NCBI GenBank assembly: GCA_949130485.1 | Contig: OX422199.1 | Location: 4,760,402 to 4,824,401 of the forward strand | DNA from: Agelas oroides | Lineage: Eukaryota; Porifera; Demospongiae; Agelasida; Agelasidae | Reading direction: 5' to 3' | Length of the DNA: 64,000 nucleotides | Part shown: piece by piece, positions 54,817 through 64,000 of the stretch | Layout: every line of letters begins with the position of its first letter | Numbering within the stretch: position 1 is the first letter of the stretch | Made by a program: the position numbers and the translations under genes | Notes under the pieces: model-generated | What the model saw: the letters and a program-made list of their open reading frames with translations, nothing else | Database searches by the model: none | Told to the model about the DNA's origin: nothing

Positions 54817-57693
54817 CTACACTGGAGTAGCGTTCCTCCTCAGTTTGTACATAACACAGATGGCCACACACAGCAGAGCAATGATGATTATTAGCACACC
54901 AGTAGATACAAGCGTGGCTGGGAGAATCAGACCTGGTAAAACAAAGACAGTCACATGCGATAAATATACTAGCCTCATTCCCAGGCTCTCCCCGCACGTG
55001 AACGAAAACTGCAAGCGATGGAAAGCTAGGCAGGGCCTGGGAACAAGGCTAGCAATAAGCATTGTCATAATTATGTTGACCACATCACTACAATATTGTT
55101 TCTTTGGCCATCTCAAAAGTGATAAAAGACTTTTTAGGCAATTTGTGGTGCTGGGTGATAACTGAATATGCATCCTCTTTTGCTATGAACTATTATACAG
55201 TGGCGGATCTAGAAATTTAGAAAGGGGGGTTGAGTCACAGGCGCGCGAAGCGCGCCGGGAAATTTTTTGGGTTGCCACGCCCACTTTCGGTCACGTGAAC
55301 GTATTCATACAATATAGCTGGAAAGCCGAACCGAGGGGTCCGTCACAAAAGAAATCTCGTACACTGTCCGACAGTGTTGTTTTAGTTAACTATAACTTTA
55401 ACTAAATACATTTTAGTATGGCCTTTTTAAAATTTAGTTAACCAAAATTACAACTAACTAAAAATTTTTGCTAAGCTGGGAACTATAACCAAGAACATAC
55501 AAGAAGAAACCTGTCGGCAGAAATCCAAACTGAAATCCAGAAATCCAAACTGAAATCCAGAAATCCACTGTGAAGTCCAGAAATCCACTCTGAAATCCGA
55601 AATCCACGTGAAATCCAGTGGCTGATTTCGAAATCTCGTACGCCGAGGCGCGCCGTGGCGGACCCCTCGGGCCGAACTGAATTTCTCGAAGCAACTCTAG
55701 GCCTAGTCAAACGTCTGGAGATCAGTAAAGAACTGACACGTGAGTGTGTAACTGTGCCTGGTTGTTGTTGCTGCATGCCACTGCTGCATAATCATTTGAT
55801 GGACTCGTGCAGTTATGTACGCAAAATACATTACTAGCCGCCAAAGGGGGGTGCATTTGCACCCCCCTTACCCCCCCTAAATCCGCCACTGTTATACCTG
55901 TACACTCTCTGCCGTCTCCAATGTAACCTACGAAGCAGGAGCAGTTGAAACTTCCCTCAGTGTTAATGCACTGTGCATTTTTGTTACATTTGTTTAAGTT
56001 GTCACTCAAACACTCATCAATATCTGCATGATAAAACAAAATGGGTCAATGTTTCCATGGCTACAGCTGCAACTGTTATATGTTGTAATGAATTATTGAT
56101 CCAGGAACTCTCTCATCACTGCAAGTCAATAGTTGTTTACCTGTACAAGTGAATCCATCTCCTCCAAAGCCTTCACCACATGTGCACTTGAAGCTACCAA
56201 TGGTGTCAGTACAGTTGGCATTGGAATGGCATGTATGTAACTCCAATTCACACTCATTGATATCTGCAGGTTGAATGAATGGAGTTAGCGCATGCAATGA
56301 CCATATATAGATAAAGTGCGCAGATGACTTTTCACTACTATTTTACATACTTGTGCAGATGACTCCATCTCCAGTATAGCCGGGGTTGCAAGAACAGCTG
56401 AAACTTCCCTCTGTGTTAGTGCACTGTGCGTTCTCATGACAGTTGTTGTCCTTGTCACTCTCACACTCTTTGAAGTCTGCATGTAAAGGCAGAAATGCAT
56501 GGATATGAACTCAAGGTTTCCCTAGCTACACCCTAGTGGAGACTAACATGGCATTATGTTATCTATCAATTAATAACTAACTTGTGCAGGTGACTCCATC
56601 TCCAGTGTAGCCAGGGTTGCAGGAACAGTTGAAACTCCCTTCTGTGTTAGTGCACCGTGCATTCTCATGACAGTTGTTCAAGTCATCACTCTCACAATCA
56701 TCAATGTCTGCAAAACAAAGGAAATGGCTTCTCATAGTTCTGTAGAGCTACAGCTATGTCATTTTGTAACTATAGCTAGTCAATCTATGCACATGTACCA
56801 CTGCAGTTCAATCCATTTTCATCCAGCTGGTACCCGGTGTCACAGCTGCAGATGAAGCTCCCAACGGTGTTAGTACAACTGCATTCACAGCCCCCATTTG
56901 CAGTGTTGCATTCATTGATATCTATAGATATACATGGCAGCAAAACATTAAAAAGTATTGTAACATGTATCACTGTTAAAATTTGGATGGGGGAGCATTG
57001 TGAAAGGAAGGGTCCAGTTACATACCTGTACAGTTGAAGCCATCTCCTTCAAAGCCTTCCCTACATGTACAGTTGAAGCTGCCATCTCTGTCAACACAGT
57101 TAGCATTGGGACTGCATGGATATATCTCCAGTTGACATTCATTGACATCTGTCAAAATGGAAGAGAATTGTGCGAGAATGTTTCCAGTTCACACTAACAC
57201 ATTATGAGATGATAATACAACTGTGATCGTACTCTGAAGCTGAACACTCTTCTTACGTACTTATGCAATTGACTCCATTTCCAGTGTAGCCAGGATTGCA
57301 TGAGCAAGTATAGTTTCCCTCTGTGTTAATGCACTGTGCATTCTCATGACAGTTGTTCAATGCATCACTCAAACACTCATCGATATCTGCATAAAAGAAG
57401 AAATGGCTCGGGGTCTTTCCATTTATATATCTGTTATTTGTTAAACAAACTAGCTATTGCACACTGATTTGGTTGTACTAAGCCTCCTTCAGATACAACA
57501 TAAAGAAACTACAGCTGATGTGAACATAGCTTGTATGTGTGTGCATACGTGTGTGTGTGAGTGAGTGTGTGTGTGTGTGTGTGTGTGCATGTACAGTGTG
57601 TATGTGCGTGTGTGAGTGTGTGTGTGTGTGTGCATGTACAGTGTGTATGTGTGTGCATGTGTAGTGTGTATGTGTGTGTGTGGGTGTGTGTGT

Positions 57694-57729
<36 letters not shown>

Positions 57730-57961
57730 AGTGTGTACCAGTGACACATGAAACGGGAGATGTCCTGCCGAAATAATCAGCATCAGATCGTCTCTGCTTA
57801 TAGCAGAGATAGAAGGTGCAGTTTGTCCCTAGTTGTAGTGTCTGTTGTACAGTCGCATTGAATGCTGGGTTACTTTCATCTTTTACATCAAAGAAAGTAT
57901 GCAGTCTTGTAACATTGATCCTTCTATCTCTATAGTCTGTCGTCCATGGTGTTCCTCTAAT
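54817..57961 (-). CDS. Type I membrane protein with seven EGF domains, 5' incomplete
   Basis: Minus-strand exons: an N-terminal exon (57961 to about 57741, with [18 protein letters not shown] and [11 protein letters not shown]). Seven single-EGF exons follow near 57388-57262, 57150-57026, 56925-56800, 56712-56583, 56478-56352, 56263-56140 and 56023-55898. The last is a membrane exon (54932-54817: [20 protein letters not shown] and a ten-residue tail ending at TAG). Six EGFs have D-(I/V)-(D/N)-E-C starts and C-x-(N/D)-x4-F/Y-x-C, the calcium-binding signature. All EGF exons are in phase 1, which allows duplication. Such proteins act in adhesion or matrix contact (family inference). Upstream exons and a signal peptide were not found. 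Confidence 0.82.
54970..55051. mobile_element. 82-bp fused-end MITE of the helicase transposon family
   Basis: Ends TAGCCTCATTCCCAGGC and, inverted, TAGCCTTGTTCCCAGGC. Read on the minus strand, its first about 45 bases match the left end of the 7172-13991 transposon through CCATCGCTTGCAG. Its last about 37 bases match the right end (TTTTCGTTC..GGGGAGAGCCTGG). It is therefore an internal deletion product carrying both ends. It lies in the EGF gene intron next to the membrane exon. The flanking nine bases agree at only five positions. Confidence 0.8.
55198..55891. mobile_element. 694-bp TIR element with 5-bp duplication, at a splice donor
   Basis: Ends CAGTGGCGGAT and inverted ATCCGCCACTG, with C-rich runs just inside. 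TTATA duplicates flank it (55193-55197 and 55892-55896). On the minus strand the element starts seven bases after the last EGF exon (which ends at 55898), so the duplicated TTATA forms part of the donor GTATAAC. It contains a short tandem array at 55500-55620 and an inverted pair CCGAGGGGTCCG / CGGACCCCTCGG near 55331 and 55659. hAT-like termini; no transposase. Confidence 0.8.
55500..55620. repeat. Short tandem repeats of GAAATCCA type
   Basis: Five or so copies of an 18-20 bp unit GAAATCCAGAAATCCAAACT with variants, inside the TIR element. Confidence 0.8.
57535..57735. repeat. (TG)n microsatellite
   Basis: Long imperfect TG runs interrupted by GTGTGTATGTGTGCATGTACAG-like spacers in an intron of the EGF gene. 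The open frames of His-Thr repeats on the minus strand are artefacts. Confidence 0.95.
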
Positions 57962-59112
57962 CTGCAGAAACAATCAACTTGGAGAGATGCTGTATAACAC
58001 ATTCAAAGAGAGATCTAACAACTGCAGACTACGTATGTACAATATATGACCTTCACTAACTACAATCATTACCAACTGAAATGCGTGTGTTGTGAATGGA
58101 GGCTATTGTATGTCTAGTCCACTTGTATATTCTCACAAGAGCTTTCTGTAAGTTACCTCAACAAAGAACTATGCATGACAGACAGATGAGGACGATTATG
58201 GAAAGCAGAGGGTCTATGTAGTCCAAGAAATTATATTCCAAGAATTTGTGGTGGATCTAACTTGGCACAGCCAGCACTACATAATTTGGGTTTGATCCAA
58301 GTTAGCACAATCCCAGGAATGAAGTGTCTCAGTTGTTATCATACTCAGAAATTCAATACTGGGAATTTCTGTTGGATCTAAGTTGGCATGTGGCCCTACA
58401 AAGTAATTTAGGTTAGAACAATACCAGGAATGAAACCTCCCAGTTGTCATAGCCAGTTTATTTTAAGCATCACCAAGACAGTGTATATACCTTTAGAAAA
58501 GCTTCTGGCAGATACTAGCTACTAAGGTGTCAAGAACCTCTCCTTGAACACAATAAATCTGAGAATGAGAACTGAAGACCAGTAACTGGTTTGCGTTCAC
58601 TTGTTTTTAAAACCACTACAGCAACATAATTTTTCATTCCAGTTCAGCTCATGATCTGATCTAATGCATAAAGTTCAATGAGTGGATCTAATTTTCAAGT
58701 TGGTCTCATCCCCAGAACAATTTTTATTTTTCACATGCACCATGTGGCCTTGTCAAAAAATAGGGTAAGGACATCTTCACTGGGAAAACTGGGGCCTAAT
58801 ATAAAGCACATCAGTATTTTGTTGCACCAATCAGATTGCTTGGGGAAGTAAATTATGTTTATACGTCATCATAGATATCTAGTTTGTAGATTCTTAGGCA
58901 CCAATGGTAGTAACTGATAATGTAATTAACACCTGCAATTACTGACCTCAGTAAGTTAGCTGGCCTATGCTGTTTCCTATTGAAAGTATTCTTCAATGAG
59001 GCTGCAGGGTACATGCGTCTGGGGACGAGACTAGGAATTTTTGGGAGGATCTAACACAAGCATGTACTTTTTGGGTTGGTGCAATACCAGGAATGAAGCC
59101 TCTCAGCTGGTA
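57962..59112. other. No gene; degenerate copies of a downstream repeat
   Basis: Diverged versions of the 54-bp unit found at 59113-59400 (words such as CAATACCAGGAATGAA and TTGGATCTAAGTTGGC) occur around 58230-58450 and 59030-59100. No exon of the EGF gene was recognised. Confidence 0.4.
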
Positions 59113-59400
59113 CTATATTAGCTGAGAGGCTTCATTCCTGGTATTGGACCAACCCAAAACTGAATATAGTACTAGCTGAGAGGCTTCATTCCTGGTATTG
59201 GACCAACCCAAAACTGAATATAGTACTAGCTGAGAGGCTTCATTCCTGGTATTGGACCAACCCAAAACTGAATATAGCACTAGCTGAGAGGCTTCATTCC
59301 TGGTATTGGACCAACCCAAAACTGAATATAGCACTAGCTGAGAGGCTTCATTCCTGGTATTGGACCAACCCAAAACTGAATATAGCACTAGCATGCTGAC
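59113..59400 (-). repeat. 54-bp tandem repeat coding an 18-residue unit
   Basis: Five near-identical 54-bp copies encode LVLYSVLGWSNTRNEASQ in frame with the integrase remnant to the right. The period is a multiple of three, so the frame is kept. The unit has no transposon-protein similarity that I recognise. Confidence 0.9.
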
Positions 59401-61012
59401 ATTCTTCTCGGCTAATCTATTAGTGGCAGGGTGATAAGGGGGTGACTTCTGGTGAGAAACTCGATTCCTCTTCAAAAAGTTCTCGAATTCCACAGCTGTG
59501 AACTGTGGCCCATTGTCTGACACTATAGGAGTCTCGGAAACCCATGAGTTGCAAAAACATCCTCAAGAACTTCTATAGTGCGCCCAGCTGTTGTTGATGA
59601 TGGCATATGTTGAACCTCAGGCCATTTACTAAAGGCATCCACCACAACTAGGAAGTGCTTTTGATTCCATTCCCCAAAGTCAACATGTATTCTGTCCCAG
59701 GGAGAATTGGGGTGTTGCCATGGGTGCCGGGGCGCTGTGGCTGGGATGGATGCTGTCAATTTGCACTTGTCACACTTCGCAGCTACCACTTCAATGTCTT
59801 GGTCCAGCCCAGGCCACCACACAAAACTTCTTGCTAAAGCCTTCATACGGCACACACCCACATGACCCTCGTGCAGTTCTGCCAACAACTGGTCACGCAG
59901 TCGCTTTGGAATGATGACTCGTTGGCCCCACAGTAAGCAGCCATCATGACAACTCAACTCCATCCGTCTCCTGTTGAAGGGAACCAGGTCATCACTGGGC
60001 TGTACTGGCCAATGCCCAAGGTGCACTTGTTGGAGCGCTGCTGCTAAGGTGCTATCCCACTTCGTTGCTCTTGCTATGTCTTCAGCTGACACAGGCAACT
60101 TGGACACATCCATCTCTTGAATCATGCTTGTTTTCTCAGCACTGTCTCTAGCTGTGGATGCGGCAGGCAATCGTGATAAGCAGTCAGCACACTGGTTCTG
60201 GCTCCCTGGTTTGTATTCAATCGTGTATGAGTATGCACTCAAAATAAGCGCCCACTGCTGCATCCGAGCTGCTGCCAGTGTTGGCACTCCTTGGTTGTGA
60301 CCTAGGATCTTGCAGAGTGGTCAGTAGTCCGTGACTAGTGTGAAGGGACTGCCACACAAGTACTGATGAAATTTCTTTACGGCAAATACGATTGCCAATG
60401 CTTCTCGTTCAATTTGTGCATAGTTGATTTCTGCTTGAGTCAACACCCGGGAAGCGTATGCCACAGGTTTTTCCTGCCCTCCAATGACGTGCATCAGGGA
60501 TGCTCCCAGCCCATATGATGACGCATCACAGTTAAGCTTGATTGGGGAGTCAACACTGTAGTGGGCCAAGACAGGTGCCTTACTGACTAGCTCTTTTGCC
60601 TTTTTGAAGGCATGCTTGTGCTTCTTCCCCCATGACCATCTTGCATTCTTCCTCAGCAAGCTGTACAGTGGGTGTAACACACGGGTAGGAATTTCACATT
60701 GTAGGTCATCAAGCCTATGAATGACTTGAGCTCCATCTTGTTTCTTGGACTCTTTGCAGACAGTAAATTGTCCACCCTTTCCTTTGTCGGCCTGACTCCT
60801 TCTCGTGAGATTGTGTGCCCCAAAAATTCCAGTTCATCCTGGAAGAATCGGCACTTCGACAGCTTCACTCGTATACCGTACTGTTTCAGGCGTCGAAACA
60901 CTTGACGCAGATTCTCCTCGTGTTCACTTCTTGTCTTCCCTGTTACAAGGATGGCATCGATGTAGCATATAGTTCCTTGACACCCTTGCAGCACGACAGA
61001 CATTGCCTTCTG
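59401..61012 (-). pseudogene. Ty3/gypsy pol: RT end, RNase H, integrase
   Basis: From 61012 downward: RT palm end with YIDAILVTG (YxDD changed to YIDA), LSKCRFFQDELEFLGHTIS, then RNase H (KLNCDASSYGLGASL, INYAQIEREALAIVF), then a TGA after LVTDY near 60321. The frame continues through the RNase H end (AARMQQWALILSAY, NQCADCLSRLP). Integrase follows: ELHEGHVGVCRMKALAR zinc finger, CDKCK, the core IHVDFGEWN, VVDAFSKWPEV, and after a frame break at 59523 SDNGPQFTAVEFE. The RT N-terminus, protease, gag and LTRs are absent. The lost catalytic aspartate and stop show it is dead. Confidence 0.88.
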
Positions 61013-61810
61013 CCAGATTGCAGGTCGGCATCGCCATCCAATAATCAGTTTATAATTGATGTGGTCTGGCGGAACCCCTCATGTGGTGGTTGGAACTTTG
61101 AATATAAGCTTAGATCAACTTAAAAAAAAAAGAAGAGTTTAGTAGAGTGCTGTAGTGTCAGTAGCTGTGAGTAGTGCGTAATGCCTGCTTGTGAAAGCAA
61201 GCTTGTGTCTAGAAGCAGCAGAAAGGCTACAGTGGCCAAGACTGTACTCATTGAGTCGGCCCAGGTCTCGCGATCGTAGGCCAATAGCGAGTCCAAATGA
61301 TATTCATAACAGTTAAAAATTGCGTAACCCTTTTCTGAGCGGAAGTGCCATATTGAATGCGGCACTGTTGTCTACGTGTCTTGCAAAAACCCGCATCCAC
61401 AGTCGAAATTTCGGCCAATAGCCTTACAACGCATATCAAATTGAAGCGCTTTCGTTCTTCTTTTCAATTCTGCTGGTAAGAACAATCATTCTACATATTT
61501 CACTGGACTTCTAAGGTATATGTAACCCTTACCTTGGGAAATAGGTTTCTTGGGGTGCAGATTTCAATTATTTGGGTTGTATTTTCCGTCAAAACAGTCA
61601 CACTACTGTGGCAAGTGTCAGTCCAGTACAGTCATTTGCTGCTGCAACTTACTTTATTCCCGTTAGGATTACCAAAGGACCTCAGCTGATCTCAAAAACA
61701 AACATTCCACTCCTGATACCTGAGTGGTGGAGGCTGTGTACTGACATAAGAACTGCACATGTGTGTGGCAACGAGTCTGTTCATGTATAATAGAGCTAAA
61801 GAGTGTATGA
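61013..61810. other. No supported gene
   Basis: A 72-codon plus-strand open frame at 61572-61790 lacks motifs. The left edge is the 5' truncation of the gypsy remnant. Confidence 0.35.
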
Positions 61811-61815
61811 AATCC

Positions 61816-62395
61816 CAGGCCCGTAGCCAGGATTTGTAGAAGGGGGGTTACATGGATGTCTGATTTGTATGTATATGTGTGCATAAGCATGCAAGACTAG
61901 GGGGGTCTGGGGGCATGGTCCCCCAGGAAATTTTAGAAATTTGATGCTCTGAGATTGCTTCTGAGGCCATTTTGGGACAGAAGCAGAGCCGTAGTAGCCA
62001 CGTGGCTCGCGGAGTACATGCATTTGCTAAGCCAGCTGACTTCGAATTCCACGACAGAAGGTACTAAGTTTGGCAGAACAGCAGGTGGGGTGACATCACT
62101 AGAAGGACAACTCTCGAGCGCCTGAACTAGCGATTTATTTACGCACGTATTTACGCGGGCGTCCTTTCATCACAGCGGCGTAAACAGCTTACGCGCGCGT
62201 TCCGCGCTGGTCCTCCATAAACAAACTCGCATAGCTGCAACCAGACACGTTTGGACAGCGGTAATTCTCAACAGCAGCGAGACTAGTGGAACACTTTCAA
62301 ACAGTAGGACACTTAAAATGTACAGTTAAAGTGGTGTATATAAAATCTTTAGGAAGTCGAAAGGTGGGTTCGAACCCCCCCTGCCTACGGGCCTG
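61816..62395. mobile_element. 580-bp TIR element with AATCC duplication
   Basis: Ends CAGGCCCGTAGCCAGGATTT and inverted CCCTGCCTACGGGCCTG, with runs of G and C just inside. The perfect 5-bp duplication AATCC lies at 61811-61815 and 62396-62400. It includes GGGGGCATGGTCCCCCAGG-type sequence, similar to debris at 21.6 and 51.2 kb. No transposase. Confidence 0.82.
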
Positions 62396-62753
62396 AATCC
62401 ATAGCTGTAGTTGCTGGGAGATACAGTGGGCCCACAGAATGATGAAGGAGACAAGGGAGTGTTTGCAGTTGCAAAGAAGATGGACTATTAGAAGAGATGC
62501 ACAAACAAGAATGTGATGGTGAATGACCAGTGACTGGGTTGAAGGGAATAGGTGGACAAGCCGTAGTCCCTTCCTAGAGACTCCATGCAGGCACTAAGGT
62601 GCAGATTATGATGACCATGCATGTTCTGTCTGCAGGTTTGGGGACTCACTGGTAGCTACACTTAGACTCATTAGCCAAAACAGATGTCATTTTCATCATC
62701 TATGGAGCGTTATTAGTGCCAAAATAGGCGCTCTCTTATTCGAGTGATCACAA

Positions 62754-63098
62754 TTGGAAGTACTACGGTTTATCTCGCGAGGGCGCTGTAAGAAAACGGT
62801 TTTTACGCGTAGAACGGTTCCACAGAGGGCGCTTTTTATTCGGAAAGCGGTTCGAAAGTGGACTGTATCCACAGCGGAGAGGCAGCTTACTTATCCAGAA
62901 GAGAAGACAGTCCAAAAGACAACGATACTTACGCGGAGGACGGTAGCGCAGCGGACGATATCGATGCGGAGGACGGTAGCACAGAGGACGTTATCGACAT
63001 GGAGGTCGGTAGTGAAAGAGCACGGTCTCGATACGGAGGGCGGTGGTAAAGAGGGCGGTAGTGGAGAGGACGGTGGTAGAGCCTGGGAACGAAGCTAT
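62754..63098 (+). other. GGACGGTAG-rich low-complexity segment
   Basis: Loose repeats of GCGGAGGACGGTAGC give a 119-codon open frame of Arg/Thr-rich sequence with no motif. The segment ends with GAGCCTGGGAACGAAGCTA (63080-63098), a remnant of the right terminus of the TAGCCTCG family. Confidence 0.45.
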
Positions 63099-63106
63099 TT
63101 GCTTCT

Positions 63107-63397
63107 ATGCTAGCATATGTACCCACATTAAATGATCGTAGGCTGTACCTCAAACTTGCTACCATGTATAAAATTGTATATGACCTCCTTGTTTTCCCTC
63201 CCGTTTTTGTACATCGTAGTACTAGGGCATATGTAAATAGTAATAGTTTTATTCAACCGTATGAGCATACCAACAGTTTCTTGTACTCATTTGTTCCACA
63301 TTCTATTTCACTTTGGAATTCATTACCTAATAGTATTACTAATGCACATTCACTCACTTCCTTTAAGTCACAGTTAAATACTCATCTTTTATTATAA
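63107..63397 (+). pseudogene. LINE reverse-transcriptase C-terminal fragment
   Basis: Encodes LNDRRLYLKLATMYKIVYD, then FVPHSISLWNSLPNSITN and SLTSFKSQLNTHL to a stop. This matches the C-terminal tail of CR1/L2-type LINE proteins (RR..LKL..MYKI, S..LWNSLP..I, FK..L..HL). Only the last about 96 codons are present, as in strongly 5'-truncated copies. Confidence 0.75.
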
Positions 63398-63690
63398 TAG
63401 TTAAATACTCACTTGTAATACGGGTGCATCTTTTATTAGCTTACTGCTACTGTTGTACCCTTTGCATATTGCATAAATTTATTATAGAAAAAAAAATATA
63501 TGTAGCCAGTGAATTTTACTTCCTGGAGACAACTTTGGAGATTGTAGAAGTACAGGAGTAAGCACAATTTAAAAACCATGCTGAGACTAAAGGCTGCCAA
63601 TGCACCATAATACCAGCCTGCTAACAAACAAAAGTCTCAGCTAAATGGCCTACAGATTGAGCTTCATCCTCTATTATTTACAGTGAGAGC
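63398..63690. other. Short AT-rich spacer
   Basis: Nothing recognisable apart from an A-run at about 63487-63498, possibly part of the LINE 3' end. Confidence 0.3.
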
Positions 63691-63693
63691 TCC

Positions 63694-64000
63694 AGTGGCG
63701 TAGCCAGGATGAGCAAGTTACGTGGGCACAGCATGGGCACACCCAGTGCGTGTGTAATACGCGTGCGTCTGCTAGGAAATCTGGGGCACGCTCCCACCAC
63801 GAAAAATTTTCAAATTATACACTTTGAAATTGCTTCTGAGGCCGTTTTCGGCCACAAATACGATTCATTCAGTCTTACCTGAATGCTCACTTCACGTCCA
63901 CATGAAACTTGCGATCGCACATGCTAATACCTGATCTTTGACCTTAGCTTTCCCGGGCACCAGCGAATTTTACGTGGGCACAGGCCCGGGTATGCCCGGG
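63694..64000. mobile_element. Partial TIR element at the window edge
   Basis: Starts CAGTGGCGTAGCCAGGATGA, a terminus of the same kind as those at 55198 and 61816. It includes GGGCACGCTCCCACCACGAAAA-like sequence and runs into the end of the window, so the right end cannot be seen. Confidence 0.55.

Noticed and set aside
57478-57973. His/Thr repeat open frames
   Set aside because: Translation of a TG microsatellite. Only the exon part 57741-57961 looks real.
1-64000. tRNA or rRNA genes
   Set aside because: No cloverleaf with consensus A and B boxes and no rRNA-like conserved stretch was noticed by eye. A covariance-model scan would be needed to exclude them.

Overview
The window reads as nuclear DNA of an early-branching metazoan, most likely a demosponge (inference). 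The evidence is intron-bearing genes with animal-type domains (calcium-binding EGF repeats, ZU5, death domain), a very high density of eukaryotic transposons, and no bacterial operon structure. Host coding content is low. Most of the 64 kb is mobile elements in several stages of decay, often nested in one another.

The main discovery is at 7172-13991: a complete 6,820-bp DNA transposon. It has inverted termini starting TAGCCTCG and is bounded by a perfect 9-bp target-site duplication, GTGAGCAGG. It carries two convergent multi-exon genes: a DUF6589-type protein (probable DDE transposase) on the plus strand and an intact seven-exon, 539-residue RecQ-family helicase on the minus strand. From memory this fits the helicase-bearing AcademH lineage of Academ transposons. 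Two smaller elements with similar ends sit inside the transposase gene. An 82-bp derivative made of the two fused ends lies in an intron of the EGF gene at 54970-55051.

Layout: 1-7162 holds broken coding remnants (including a DUF3987-like pseudogene), C-rich tandem repeats and a foldback element whose empty site is visible next to it. 7172-13991 is the helicase transposon. 14169-18892 is a decayed tyrosine-recombinase (DIRS/Ngaro-like) retroelement on the minus strand, itself interrupted by a TA-flanked element. 19.3-28.2 kb holds a pogo-like transposase remnant, two further tyrosine-recombinase genes, a 44-bp minisatellite and short acidic exons. 28.7-32.1 kb is a CR1/L2-type LINE lying between two copies of a 153-bp exon.

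33.9-39.6 kb is a chimera. A 2A-like peptide, a PHD finger and a Helitron-like N-terminal region are fused in frame to the reverse transcriptase, RNase H and recombinase of a 5'-truncated tyrosine-recombinase retroelement, whose 3' split repeats survive. 42-44.5 kb holds a LINE fragment and a TIR element.

45.9-52.3 kb is a receptor-like locus: beta-helix ectodomain, several membrane helices, ZU5 and death domain. It is damaged by a 744-bp transposon and several frameshifts. 54.8-58 kb is a minus-strand EGF-repeat membrane protein gene with one EGF per exon. 59.1-61 kb is a Ty3/gypsy pol pseudogene ending in an 18-residue repeat. The right end carries two more TIR elements and the tail of another LINE.
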